From: Humulus lupulus
Taxonomy: Eukaryota; Streptophyta; Magnoliopsida; Rosales; Cannabaceae
Assembly: GCF_963169125.1 (NCBI RefSeq)
Contig: NC_084795.1
Location: 187,834,214-187,898,213 of the forward strand
DNA length: 64,000 nt
Reading direction: 5' to 3'
Shown here piece by piece: positions 47,079 to 59,391 of the stretch. Under the pieces are notes generated by a model. The model saw only the letters and a list, made by a program, of their open reading frames with translations. It was not told the DNA's origin and did no database searches. A program made the position numbers and the translations under genes. How positions within the stretch are numbered: position 1 is the stretch's first letter; each line of letters begins with the position of its first letter.

Positions 47079-49354
47079 TATAACGACCCAAAATCTCTAA
47101 TAAGGCTTAAGGACTTTGATTAGCGTGTCAGCAAGGCATAATTAGTATATGTGTGATTAAATGGTTAAATGCACGATTATGAAGCATGCATGATTAATAT
47201 GATTATATGACTATGTGACATGCATGCTTATGTGTATTAGATATGCATGTGGGCCCTATATAGCTTATAAAGGCATATTTGTAATTTTGGCGCGTTGAGG
47301 GCATAAATGTGATAAATTGTTGAGACCACATTATTATGTGGATATATTTGCAGTATATGGCTCGAGACGGTCCTAGTGAGAGGATTAGCAAAATAGTCAC
47401 AGCAGGGTTTAATACCTGGCTCAGGGGAGCCTAGGTGTATTTTTGGGAATTCACATAATATTTTGGGAGTTGTTAGATATTGAATAATTTATTGGTAAAT
47501 AGATAGACATGACGGGATTAATTGGTGAATGTTAGAAACACTTGAGGAATTAGCGCTGGGAGTGGAATGACCAATTTACCCCTAGGAACAATTTGAAGAC
47601 TACTAGGCTTGAGGGGCAAAATAGTCTTTTCTTAAGCAAGGAAATACTTAAAAAAAAATAGTTGGGATAAGTTCAATAACTCTACGAAATAACTAGAAAC
47701 TGAAGGAAAGCTCTCTCTCTCTCATCTCTCTCACGATTTCTTCCCCTCTCTCTCTCTCTTGGTGATTGAGTTTAAGCAGATGAAGGAATTGAAGGACTGA
47801 GGAGCTTAGGCTTGAAGCTGGAAGTGCATGAATTGAGGCTTTGGAAACCAGGAGGTTTAGCTAAGATTTTAGCTCAAGGCTTGGACGTTGTAGCCTATGA
47901 ATATTCAGTCATAATTGAGGTAAAATTTTAGCTCTTCATCTTTGAGTTTCTGGATGGATATAGATAGGACTACAGGTGCTTGGTTAGTTCTGAATTGGGG
48001 AATTGATTCTAGTATGTTTGTTAAGGTTAGGTGTCCAAATATGTGATTAAAGGTCATAACCTGTAGCTAGGCTTGTTTGTGGTTGGTAGGTTTCTTTGAG
48101 TTTGAATTATGCGTAAACTAGCTGAGAGAAGTCTGAAGAAAACCCAGAATATCTGGGTTCGAAGGGGCACGTTGTGACCCAGCTCTGGGGCGCCACGACT
48201 CGTGTGGCCTTTTGGCCCTCGGTTTGCTCTCTGACTTTGGGCCACGCCGCGACCTTAGGGGGAAGTCGCGGCCCGCCTTCCCTGTGGCATGGGTTCTAGG
48301 TCTTTGACATGAGGGCAAGTCGCGACCCTTGAAGCCAAGTCGCGGCCCACCTAGGGATTTTTTCCTTAGATGGTTTCTAGGTTAGGTAAGGCTCGGGGGC
48401 TCGAACCTTTCTTCTACTCAGTTTAGTAGAAATTGAGGTCTCGAAGGCTAGTTTTTATCTCCTAAGTATTTATTTGGATTACAAGTTGATAAATTCCTAT
48501 TGTCCACTGTGACTAGGTTTATCACCAAGGCTCAGGACTGAGGATCGTGCTAGGAATCGTTCTATTATCTATGTTCGGAATTCAAGGTAAGAAAATGGCA
48601 CCTTTGAGTGGTTATATTGGGATTGAGATTCCCAATACTCGAACATGTTTACTGTATGGCGAAATGATTGACTTGGCATATGAGGATGAACGACCTAAGA
48701 GAGCCGGGGCTGATAATTTGCGCACAGAACGCGGCTCAGTCACTGTGAGCTGCGGTCAGCTAAATAAACACTGGTCTCAGCCTAAGCGAGCGGAGTCAGT
48801 GGAGTAAACAGAGGGCCCGACCTAAGGGTACTAACCCTGAATATTGTATAGTAATAAAATTGCTGAATGTATATGTTTACAGATATTAGTTCGATGTCTA
48901 TGATTTGTTAATTATTTGAATGACTGTTTTATGATTGAATTATTATCATCACTAATTATGCATTACTGTTATGGTTTTCTTGCTGGGCCTTGGCTCACGG
49001 GTGCTACGTGGTGCAGGTAAAGGCAAGGGTAAGATGGACCAACCATGAGTTGGAGTGCTTTAGGGGCGAGATGTACTTTGCCAGTTGCTCGTACTTGTAA
49101 TCTTTCCATTAGAGTGCCCACTGATTGTATATAACTTTTGAGAATTTTGTAGCTTTGTCTCTTAAACCCTTTTTTGGGATCCCATGTACCAAACATCTAT
49201 TTTAATGAAAAATTAACCGTTTATTATCAAAATCTTTTAACCCTATCAAATTGTTGACCTTTAGGATCGCATTTTCAATCAGATGACTTGATTAGCATGT
49301 CTTGCACTATTTTAACTAGACAGTGTAACGGTCTTTGTTATCTAGGTTGTTACA
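47079..49354 (+). mobile_element. Solo LTR of the Tekay-type family
   Basis: 2276 bp. Starts TATAACGACC (the canonical TG mutated to TA) and ends GGTTGTTACA. It carries the family blocks: ggtaagaaaatggcacc at 48596 and ttcttgctgggccttggctc at 48976. There is no primer site, internal region or partner LTR beside it, as expected after LTR-LTR recombination. The flanking pentamers tgacc and tgatg match at only three positions, so the duplication is decayed or uncertain. Confidence 0.82.
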
Positions 49355-49663
49355 TGATGTGTTTGAAAATTTAAGGCTTGTGAATCCCAATCTCATTCCA
49401 TTGTTGTAGCATCAAGTAGTCTAGAGATTTTTGGAAAATAAATCGTCATTCATGTCAAGCCTTATTACATTTTGTGGTTCACATAAAATCATAGACTTGC
49501 GATTTTATGTGTTAAGGTTCTTCATCAACAAAGGTATACTATTCACTTGTTTATTTGTGTTTATGTACTTTTTAATCTTCTTCCATTAGAGTTTATATTA
49601 ATATGTTTTATTTCTTTGAGTTATAATACAAAAATAAGGTTGTAGCTTCTATCCCCCAACATG

Positions 49664-49825
49664 ATTTCCCGCTAACAACTAAATCAGGAATACCGTTGTG
49701 AATGTGGAGGTGGTAGAAACCTTTGCTTTTCCCATCGCAATTAAACTGGGATGGTACATAAAGTGAATCTCACGTAGTGTGGGAGGCTCCTAACCTATGC
49801 ATTTATACAATACATTGAGTCCAAT
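49664..49825. other. Short host segment left of the Cassandra composite
   Basis: Joined to 51146 onward it is continuous across the insertion. One minus frame over the junction has weak similarity in style to the antisense-ORF domain of Tat elements (a WVIIGLNVLYK-like phrase). Low confidence. Confidence 0.3.
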
Positions 49826-49830
49826 GATGA

Positions 49831-50617
49831 TGTAACGCCTTACGCCACTATGGCTACTTCCTACAATGACGACTGGCCCTGCAAACCAACACGAGTCTTT
49901 CCAGCATGCTTTGTCCTCACTCGCACGCTTCCTGGAAAACTTCCCAGGGGGTCACCCATCATGAGACTTCTCGAGGTCAAGCACGCTTAACTTTGGAGTT
50001 CTCAAGTGATGGGCTACCGAAAAGAAGATGAATCATGTTGGCATAGGTAGTACCCATCAATCCATTTTAGCCCTCTTCAACTGTGTAGTCCCATACCTAC
50101 ACAATCTTAGAATCATCACACTTAACCTTCCCCAGGCGATATGGGATTGCAGATATTTTACCCGGTCTTTCCCCCTGCAGATCAAAGGGTTGTAACTGTC
50201 ACAATCACCCTCCTTTAGGGGCCCGAATTCCCTGTCGGCCACACTTCCGGCTAGGTCAATGCTCTGATGCCATTTGTAACGCACCATGTCACGATGGTTC
50301 TTCTTGGAATGATGACTGGCCCTACAAACCAACACGAGTCTTTCCAGCATGCTTTGTCCTTACTCGCACGCTTCCTGGGAAAACTTTGCAGGAGGTCACC
50401 CACTCCAGGTCAAGCACGCTTTGGTTTGGAGTTCTCAAGTGATGGGCTACTGAAAAAAAGATGCATCTTGTTGGCATAATTAGTACCCATTCAACTTTGT
50501 AGTCCCACACCTAAATAGTCTTAGAATCATTACACTTGACCTTCCCTAGGCGATGTGGGATTGCACAGCTTTTACCCAGTCTTTCCCCCTTTGGATCATG
50601 AGATTCTGACTGTCACA
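49831..50617 (-). mobile_element. Cassandra TRIM retrotransposon (787 bp)
   Basis: Non-coding terminal-repeat retrotransposon in miniature. On the minus strand: 5' LTR 50617-50275 (343 bp), primer site tggcatcagagc (50260-50271, one change from the Met-tRNA site), a 71-bp internal domain ending in a purine-rich tract (complement of caccctcctttaggggccc), 3' LTR 50203-49831 (373 bp). Both LTRs contain 5S rRNA-like sequence, the defining mark of Cassandra. Its right end adjoins the U6 copy, not a target duplication. Confidence 0.88.
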
Positions 50618-50701
50618 GGGGACATTTGATAAAATTGGAATGATACAGAGAATATTAGCATGGCCCTGCACATAGATAACACACACAAATCGAGAAATGG
50701 T
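50618..50701 (+). ncRNA. U6: U6 snRNA pseudogene fused to Cassandra
   Basis: Matches plant U6 spliceosomal RNA from about nucleotide 10 (ggggacat) to the aaatggt before the 3' end. It includes gataaaattggaa, the atacagagaa box (AGAGAA where U6 has ACAGAGAAG; one G is T) and attagcatggccc. Differences are mostly CG to TG or CA, plus one lost C. The first nucleotides, the terminal oligo-T and any promoter (upstream element, TATA) are missing. A retro-copied fragment, not a functional gene. Confidence 0.9.
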
Positions 50702-51140
50702 ATCTGAGCCTTGACCTAGCCGGAAGTGTGGCCGACGGGGACGTCGGACCCCTAAGGGAGGGTGATTGTGACAGTATGAATTGCATGATCTACAGGGGGA
50801 AAGACCAAGTAAAACCTCTGCAATCCCACATTGCCTAGGGAAGGTCAAGTGTGATGATTCTAAGACTATGTAGGTATGGGACTACACAATTGAAGAAGGC
50901 TTAAATGGATTGATGTGTACTACCTATGCCAACAAGATGCATCTTCTTTTCGGTAGCCCATCACTTGACAACTCCAAAGTTAAGTGTGCTTGACCTGGAG
51001 TAGTCTCATGATGGGTGACTTCTTAGGAAGTTTTCCCAGGAAGCATGTGAGTGACGACAAAGCACTCTAGAAAGACTCATGTTGGTTTGTAGGGCCATGC
51101 ATCATTCCAGAAAGGAGCCATAGTGATGTGGGGCATTACA
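50698..51140 (+). mobile_element. Half Cassandra: primer site, internal domain and LTR
   Basis: The primer site tggtatctgagc (50698-50709) shares its first four bases with the end of the U6 copy. The internal domain runs to 50766 and ends in ctaagggagggtgat. The LTR 50767-51140 (374 bp) starts TGTGACAG and ends GGCATTACA. The 5' LTR is replaced by U6. Confidence 0.88.
50914..51042 (+). repeat. 5S rRNA-like segment in the Cassandra LTR
   Basis: Contains cccatcacttgacaactcc, aagttaagtgtgcttg (5S box A/internal element) and gatgggtgact...ggaagt (5S box C), in 5S order. The minus-strand LTRs carry the same segment near 49900-50030 and 50330-50480. It is diverged from real 5S rRNA and is part of the element. 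Confidence 0.82.
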
Positions 51141-51145
51141 GATGA

Positions 51146-53159
51146 CCCAGTAGGTGTTGGGAACCAACTGAAATGGCCTTACTCAGAAGTATTTGGAGAC
51201 GTCATGAAAATAATCATTCAAAGGGATGAAAGCTCTGGGATCACAATGTTTGTGGCTCCAAGCTTGCGAACTCTCGGGAGGACGGTTAGCACGGTCATTG
51301 GGATTAGGAAGGTTGTACTTTTCCTGGTTGAACAACCTGTGTCACTTGAACAATTGACTCATATTTTTCTCGGTCATCTCGGAAAGGGGAACTCTGAAAT
51401 TTCCTTTGACTGATGTGGGACAATGTCACGAGTGTGCCTGATGACCTCGGCCAAATAGATACTAGAGGAAAATTCTGACTCCACAATTATGGGACGAAAC
51501 ACTATTTGCCTAGGCTGATCCCAAGCCCATCGGGCTTGACGAGGGGCCATAGCAACATGATGAATGGCCTTCCCTAATTATTACCACTCCGTGAAGATAC
51601 TTGAAAAAAATCGAACAAAGAAGGAATTGCAGGAAAAACATAACATACCTTGCTTATTATCATGCGATTTCTCATTTAATCAAACATAAATAGAAATCTT
51701 AGAACGTGCTTCTATTGAAATAAACTATGAAAGAGAGACAAATAAATTCAAAATCATACAAATTTATTTGTTTGTTTAACTTGTATGCAGCAGAATTAAT
51801 GACACCCACCCTTTCAATTGCGTAATACATGTCTATTTTATTTATTTTAGCATTTTATATTTCCTTGGTGTGATGATCGCTTAGAAAAAAAAGAGAATTT
51901 ATATATTTTTAATAAATAAATTAGTTATCCAAATAAATATATCTTAGAGATATTGTATTTATTATTATTTACTTGGTAATAAAGACTATAATGCATTGTT
52001 GTGTAGATTTCAATTCAATGGTAGAATGGTCTTTTGGCATAGTTAATTACTTATTAATTAGAGAGAATTTTTGAAAATATTCTTTGGTATAAATATAGGG
52101 GATTTCGACCAAGCATAGAAAAAATGGAAGATTTAATAGCAAATTATTTTACTTTTTGATGAGATTTTTGTATTGTGAATAAATTGGTAAGCACTAGAAC
52201 AAATCTACAATAAATATAGAGAAAAGAGGGAAAACATTAGTAACTTTCCAATTTTAGTGTCAATTAGCATTAAAATGGATCAATGAAGGAAACTCCATTT
52301 CCTTTTCTAGTAGTACACACCCAAGATAAAAGGAAACCCAACCAATTGAAGATAGACTTTCCATTTTTGGAATTAATTAGAATTAAATTTGATTGGGAAG
52401 TAATTTTGGGAGATTACCATTATGATGATTTTGGGCATTTATGAGCATTTAAGTTGCTTGCACACAAAGGAAACCTACCCTATAAATAAGGCCTTATAGT
52501 CACCTTGTGTGTGTGTGTGAGAGAGAAAGACAGCCGAAATCAAAGAAAAGAAGAGAGGGAGAGTGTGGCGTGAGGAAGAGGAAGAAAAGAAGAAGGAAAT
52601 CAAGGAAAAAATGTTATAAGTATAGTGTTTTAAGTTAGATTTCTTCTTCTCGCATCTCCATCTAACGTAGAATATGATTTTTTTTCAGATCCAAAGCACA
52701 TCCTAAGGGAAATATTACACTTAGGGTTCGGCCGTTACAAGGAGAAGTAAGATTTTTGAGTCTTTGATTTTCAAAGTGTTAGATGCATGATTAGAGGTAC
52801 AAAATAAGGTTATTCAATGCATGTAAATAGGATTATGTGATATGTATATTATAGTCTAGATAATGATAATGAATATGTAAGAATATTGATAGCAAGTTTT
52901 TGCTAGGAATGATATGATGCCAGATTTGGATGTACCATGCAAATAGATCTTAATGTGTAGTTTAGGGCTTTTACATTGTATCTAAAGCTTTGGGGTTTAA
53001 ATATCAAGCCTAGAGATTGTATAAAAGGTTTTAGATCAAGGTTAGTTTCCTAAGACTATTTTGTTATGTTGTGATTTTCTTTGAAGATCGAGTATGTTAT
53101 TGACTTATATGATTCTAGCGTTTAAATCATTTTGAGATACGATAGAGTCAATGCCCGCT
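51146..53159. other. Unassigned, mostly AT-rich DNA
   Basis: 51146-51600 continues the host of the Cassandra composite; a 96-codon plus-strand frame and open minus-strand stretches exist but are not recognised. 51600-52740 is AT-rich. A TATA-like tataaataagg at about 52482, followed by a gt/ga microsatellite (52507-52526), looks like an LTR or gene promoter. No protein recognised. Confidence 0.35.
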
Positions 53160-54536
53160 CTACATGAAAATTACAACTCTTCTTACCTGTGTTCCAATAA
53201 TAGCGGCAAAGCCATCGAAGTGCGATCTCATTCAAGTGTCTTTAGCCAATCCTAAGCACAATCGATCGAAACTGATTAATATCAAGCTTAGCTTATACTT
53301 CTGACTCAAAAATATTCACAACTAAACATGGATTGGGTTATAGAAAATTAGATATTTTCACAAGCTTTCCAACCATATAAAGAATGTCCAAGTCCAACAT
53401 TGGGGTCAAAAGTTATGATTTAAGTACGAAACCCATAAACTGAGACCTAAAACATGCTTGGTGCCTTGACGCCTAAAAGAGACCCATTTTCAGTCGTAGC
53501 GCCATAGAAGTCAAAGAGCAAACCCTTCTCTTGAGGAAATGCATCCGTGCCACTATGATAAACCCAAAAACCTGCATTTTCAAAAACTCAAACCGACCCC
53601 AAAACCTATTCTAACAAGATTTTCAACAGCTTTTATACCAATTTAACACCCATAAAACAAATATAACACATATAGAACCTCACTATGGCCTCAAACATAC
53701 CAATTCAAAATCAAAGTCCCCAAAATCAACAAGCCTTATCACGAACACTTAAAAACAAGAAGAAACCACAAAAGTTGCTCACCTTGCTTTGTGTTTCCAA
53801 AATTCAAGCTTGATTGAGGACTTGGTTGTTGCTAAACCCAGCTTGTAAGTTTTCCCCCTTAGGAATCCTCAAAAATTTCAAGAAGTTTGGCCTCCTAGCT
53901 TAGAAGAACTCTTGAGAAGAAGGGAGGAGGTGTGTGATGCTGAAGGAGAATGGGAGGATGCCTGTTGCACTTAGTGGATTTAGTCTACAAATTGCTCAAA
54001 TGAAAAATTTACCCCTTGCCTCATCCTAGCTTTGAAACTAACCTCAAGGGCATTTTGGTCTTTTACTTATAATTCCCACTACACCTCAAATTGTACCTCA
54101 AATCTCCAAATTAAATCCACTACTCTTCCAAACACAAATATTTCCCTGATTCACTTTATTTACAATTAATTCCAAAAATATGCAGAATTCCCAAAATACC
54201 CTTAGGCTCGACTCGAGCCAAGCATTTATCCCCGTTTTGATTTTCTGCTAAAACGCTCGAAAGGATCCACTCATGCCAAAAATCACAAATATATCCACAT
54301 AATAATGTTGTCTCATCCACATAGCACATAAAAATTACAAATATACCCTCAACGGGTTGATATAATGAAAATGCCGTATTATAATAAAAGTGGGTTTTTA
54401 AACACATTTAACACACATAATCATGCATAGTCAATCATATACTTGTATAAACCAATTAATTAACATAACTATCCAACGTGTCCTCCCAACACGCTTATCA
54501 AAGCACCAATCATATTAGGAATTTTGGGATGCTCCA
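53160..54536 (-). repeat. Truncated Tekay-family LTR
   Basis: On the minus strand it starts TGGAGCATCCCAAAATTCC, a mutated form of the family TGTAACGACCCAAAATCAC, and runs through the family leader to the ggtaagaa block near 53184. The last third, including the ttgctggg block, is missing. It is a 3' LTR, because it follows the pol end on its right. Confidence 0.7.
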
Positions 54537-55269
54537 ACTATCCTTTCTTAATAGAAATTGTGTCCTTGAAATTTACCTAAACAGCTCGAGATACTAATCC
54601 CGCATGTCCAACTCTAATTCCCAAGTTTCTTATTCCACCATGTTGTTCCACAATATAACCTTCACCAAGGCGATAGTCTTGTTCCGCAAGATTTTATCCT
54701 TCCTGTCAAGTATATGTATTGATCTCTTTTCATATGTCAAGTCCTAATACAATTCCAAGGTCTCATAACTCAGTATGTGTGTAGTATCTGACACATACTT
54801 CCAAAGCATCGATAAATGAAACATGTTATGAACTCCCGACAAAGCTGGAGGTATAGATAATCTATAAGCTACCTCCCCAATCCTCTCCACGATCTCGAAA
54901 GGTCCAAAAAATCTAGGGCTCAACTTGCCTTTCTTCCCAAAGCATTTTACTCCTTTCATTTTCAAGACTCGGAGAAAAACATAGACCCCGACCAAAATTC
55001 CACGTTCCAACACTTGGGATCAGCGTAACTCTTTTGTCTACTCTACGAGGTGAGCATTCGAGCCCTATTTTTCTCAATGGTCTCACTGGTCCTCTAAACT
55101 TCCTTAGGACCCATATACTTCCTCTCACGCATTTCATCCCAATGGATAGGTGACCTACATTTCCTATCATACAACATCTCATTCGGAGCCCTTGAGTCTC
55201 AATGCACATGTTCAAAGCATCTCCTCTGCCAATTTCACTGATATCTTCTTTAAATTACACAATTGTCTC
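54537..55269 (-). pseudogene. Tekay-type integrase C-terminal remnant
   Basis: Minus-strand remains of the integrase tail: GVYVFLRVLKMKGVKCFGKK, GKLSPRFFGPFEIVERIGEV, AYRLSIPPALSGVHNMFHLS, MLWKYVSDTTH, and upstream, in another frame, a segment corresponding to the YGRKCRSPIHWDE region (54913-55215). It is near-identical in wording to 25860-26060. The catalytic core is absent. Its right end is cut by an LTR at 55270. Confidence 0.85.
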
Positions 55270-56555
55270 TGTAACGCCCTAGATAGCCAAGACCATTATA
55301 CTGTGTATTTTAAATAGTGCTTAACTCGCTAAATGATCCATTAGGCCATAAACATGCATCTAAATGTGATTAAAGGTCCAGGGTTAAAACGTGTTGTTAA
55401 AAGGAATGGATATTTCATTAAAACGTTAAGCTATATATGAGATCCCATAATAAACATTTACAAAGTTGTTTACAGTTCCAAAATGGTCATTATAACTCAA
55501 AAGATACAAACCGTCAACCTAAGTGGCAAAAATAGGGTTTAACCCTAGTTCCTTTGAGAAAGCTTGGTCGTGGTGGTCAAGCAACCACATATGTACATGT
55601 CGCCACCTAAGCTCTCCAACTCATGGTTGGTCCAACTTTCCTTTCCCTTTACCTGCACCACATAGCACCCCTGAGTCAAGGCCCAATAAGAAAACTTAAA
55701 CATAATAAGCATGCTTAGCAGTAATAACCCTATTCGTGTGTGCATACATTCATATAAATGACTACATTGTCATACAAGGCCGATTTTCATAAGTAACTGA
55801 CTCATAAGTCACTCTGAAGCTAATGCCTAGGATATGGTACTAAAAAGTCACCTCGGGACCCTTAGCCCTATCCTCTGCATAGCCAGCCCCCTGACGCTGA
55901 ATTTCTCCACGACCAATAGGTTGGACAAGCGTATAATGCACTCTTGATTAGGCCTAAATAATACGACTAGCGATCAATGCACTATTGTCATCCTTGACTC
56001 ATAAGTCAATGCTTTTCTCAATTATATAATGTTTACAGGCATTCATAATACATCAAATATCCATATACAGAGCATTTAGCATGTTTAATCAGTCATTCAG
56101 AGGCATAATCATAATCATAATCATGCACATTACATAATGGGTGCAGTTTTCTTACCTCAGGTCCAAGTGTAATGTAAAAGAAGAACAACCCTTAAGCACG
56201 ATCTCAATCTTGAGCCCCTAGCGATAACCTAGTCACAACCAAGTATAGAATCACGTTCATAATGAGTAAATAAAGGCTTCTGGACAGAGCCTTAGCCTTC
56301 GAGGCGTCAAATCATACAAAACTAGGTAGTAGGATTAATCCCGAGCCCTTAGGCTTGAGTTCCCTCACTCAAAACTTCTCTAAGCCAAAAAATCTCCATA
56401 AGCGCTGCGGCCCCAAGCCTCTAAGATGCGTCCCACCTCAAGACAGAGGCCTAGCCTAACATGCGTCGTGGCCCAACTTTCCCAACAGGCAGATTCTTCT
56501 TCTTCTTCGTCAAACTTGAGTCGCAGCACCCATGTAGTGTCTCAGAATTTTACTT
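55270..56555 (-). repeat. Truncated Tekay-family LTR
   Basis: The plus-strand left end TGTAACGCCCTAGATAGCC is the inverse of the family LTR 3' end. It carries the inverse ttgctggg block (55646-55694) and the ggtaagaaaactgcaccc block (56138-56160). The first 40% of the LTR is missing; similarity ends near 56555 in a tag-repeat. Confidence 0.75.
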
Positions 56556-57006
56556 AGCTAGATAGTAGTAGTAGTAGCTAGTAGTAGGTTGTAGTATGTT
56601 AGTTTCCGTGTATTTTGGATCAAGCCGGGACTTAGTTGGAAACTCATAGCAATAGTTATGGATTTTATAAGTTTAACCTATAGTTTAGAAATATTAATTA
56701 TAAGATAAGGTTTGATTAATATTGCTGGTCCTAGAAATATTGCTTATTATAACCTAAGGCATAGATAGAATTAATAAGAACATGACACTTGTCACAAGCA
56801 TGTTTATTAAGGATTTAAGTATTTTTTTTTATGAATAGTTTAATTAAAAGAAAGACCTAGAAGCTCTAGAACTTTCCAGCATTTGTTAGGATCACATTTT
56901 TACACAGTCAAAGTTGTTTAATCAATTCAAAATATGTTGAAAGAGTGCAAATACGTGTTTGATATATCAATGTATGCCGATGTATCACAGTTATAGGGGC
57001 CGATAT
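56556..57006. other. Unassigned DNA between LTRs
   Basis: Starts with a tagtagtagtag tract, then AT-rich sequence. No ORF or element end recognised. Confidence 0.4.
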
Positions 57007-59388
57007 TGTAACGACCCAAATTTGCTAATAAGGCTTAGGGCCTTGATTAGTGTGCCTGGAGGGCAATAATTTTTAAACTGCATTAATTTATGTGAATTTA
57101 ATGAATATGTGGTTAGAATGCATTTTTAGGTGAAATAAATATGCATGTGGGCCCATTTGGTTGTTAGGGGAAAAATTGTAATTTTAGCCCATTGAGAGCA
57201 TAAATGAAATATATGTGATGTAGTTGATATAACGGTGATATATTTCTGACGCACGTTCTGAGACGGTCCTAGGGAGCTAATTAGTCTAAAAGTCACAACG
57301 GGATTAAATACCCTGCTCGGGAGGAGCCTAGGGGTATTTTGGGAATATTAAAACTTGAGATTGGGGATTTGTAAGGTTCGGTTAATGGTATTTTAGTGGT
57401 TTGAGTAACCATTGGTAACCAGTCAGGATAACTACCTTAAGTGATAAAATGGTATATTTGTAAGAAGTTGGGAAAGATCTAAGTTATCCTTGAGGATTAG
57501 CTAGAGTATGGGTTAGATGGAAGGGTATTTAGGTCATTTTAGGCAGATGGATAAGCTCAATTTGGGAGCTAGGACTCTAGAATCAGCTAGCAAAGAGAAG
57601 ATAGAAGAACAAAAAGGGAACCTAATCTCTCTGTCTCTCTCTCTATCGATGCTTTCTTTCTTTCTCTCTAAGGTGACTGGTCTTGAAGGATTTTAGGTTA
57701 AAGTTCAAGGGATTCAAGGCTGGGAATTGGGGGATTGACCCAGGCTGAAAGGTAAGTCTTATTCAGTATCTTGATTGAGTTTTGCAAAAAAATAGTAAGG
57801 TTAACAGCTGATATGTGTGGTTTTTTGATGGATTCTTGGGGATGAAGCTTGCCTAGGTTTAGTTTGGGAATAAGAGGGATTTGCTTGGAGTTGGACTTGG
57901 AGAAGGCTCAGGGGCGAATTTCTATTTGAGGTAAGGGTTTTATGCATCTCTGTTGTGAATTAGCTGCTGTGGTTCAGGTCTCTGGTTTATTGGTTGAAGT
58001 TTTATAAAGTCTTAAGCCAATTTGTGAATTGGGGATTTGATTGCGTGTTTAGGCTTGTTGTTGGTGTTTCTGAGTTGTTAGAGGGTTTGTGTGGGGTTTT
58101 GAATTGAATTTGGTGCTTGGGTATGCTTTGGGGTTGATTTGGGAGTGTTTTGGCTCGGGGAAAATGCAGGAGAAAACCTAGAATTCTGGGTTCGGGAAGG
58201 GCCGCCATGGCCCTGTTCTTCTGCGCCGCCGCACAGGCATGCATCAGGATCAGGAAAGGGTTCTGGGCGCCCCGGCCCTTGATGGGAGTGTCACGGCCCT
58301 AGGCAATTTCTGAGACTGTAATTTTGCATTTTTGGGCTTTTGCTCCGGGGGCTCGGGGTATGGCTCCAATACATTGTTTTAGGGAATTAGAGGTCCCGAG
58401 AGCTCGGCTTTGGTTTCGTGAGATGTTTGCAAATCAGTTAGTAATGGGGATGTTATTTGTGTGTTGTGACTAGGTTCTCGAAGAGGCTCGGATTAGAGGT
58501 CCGTGCTCGAGGGTTCGGTGCTTAAGAAGCTCGGGACACAGGTAAGAAAACCACTGTCTTCCACAGAGCTTGTATGCAGGGCTGAGCCCTATATAATTGA
58601 GTTGCAGGGCGTAGCCCCTTTAATTGGTTTGCTCATAATTAGTATTTGCTTTATTATGCTATGTATGCATATGTGTAAATGTTCGGTAAGAGCCAGGAAC
58701 GGGCCAGGCCGAGTTTGGCAAGGCCGGAAACGGTAAGGGACCGGAAAAGGCGTTAGGCACATGGAGTGCAAGGCCGAGTGCAGTACGGGGCCAGGAGCAG
58801 CGTTGAGCACGTGGAGTGCGAGCTGCCAGGGTGAGACCCTAAAGGATACCTGGGATATCCTCACGGTGTGGGCCGCGAACCCAGGGCATGGTAAAGCGCC
58901 TAGGACGGCGTGGCCGTATGTGTTTAGCCTATTGATGGTCTGTTTAACTGATAAGTTTCTGTTATGCATATGCTATCTGCTTGTGAGCATTTTCTTGCTG
59001 GGCTTCGGTTCACGGGTGCTCTGTGGTGCAGGTAAGGGCAAGTGGAAAGTCAACCAACCATGAGTACGGAGAGCGTGAAGTGGCGCGTACATGTTTGGCC
59101 TGCCTGGCTGCCACAGCCAGTGGTTTTTAGAAGATGGTTGTATTAAAACCTAGATTTTGTCGTCTAGTCGACTTAAATTTGTAAACTATATGTTGTAAAT
59201 ATTTCTAAACAGTATCTTGGGATCCCAAGTGTCAAACACTCAATGATTTATTGTAAGTGGAATTATTTTTCAAAGTTTATTTCACTATTTATGATTTAAT
59301 TACACTTTTGACCTAAAACCTCGATTAGCGAGTTAAATGCACGTTTAAAACTCACTTAGTAACGTCTCTAAGGAAGTAGGGCGTTACA
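57007..59388 (+). repeat. 5' LTR of the right-hand Tekay-family element
   Basis: 2382 bp, TGTAACGACC to GGCGTTACA. Family blocks ggtaagaaaacc at 58541 and ttcttgctgggcttcggttc at 58992. CT microsatellite at 57630-57670. Confidence 0.92.
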
Positions 59389-59391
59389 ACT

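Larger units (their letters stand above)
49831..51140. mobile_element. Inverted Cassandra / U6 snRNA composite
   Basis: Order: full Cassandra TRIM on the minus strand (49831-50617), an 84-bp U6 snRNA copy on the plus strand (50618-50701), then primer site, internal domain and one LTR of a second Cassandra on the plus strand (50698-51140). The pentamer gatga lies at 49826-49830 and again at 51141-51145, with no duplication at the inner junction. Both outer ends are the same LTR terminus (TGTAACGCC... and its inverse ...GGCATTACA). This suggests one integration of a rearranged cDNA. Confidence 0.85.

Noticed and set aside
47074..49359. A target-site duplication for the solo LTR
   Set aside because: tgacc and tgatg match at only three of five positions, so I do not claim a duplication.
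50618..50701. U6 snRNA as a working gene
   Set aside because: The first nucleotides, oligo-T terminator and upstream promoter elements are missing, and there are many substitutions.
49880..51042. Functional 5S rRNA genes or a 5S array
   Set aside because: The 5S-like segments sit inside Cassandra LTRs, differ from 5S at many positions, and do not form a tandem gene array.
58589..59063. Overlapping open frames of 126 and 100 codons in the right-hand LTR
   Set aside because: They lie in a GC-richer part of an LTR, are absent from the equivalent place in the other LTRs, and have no motif.
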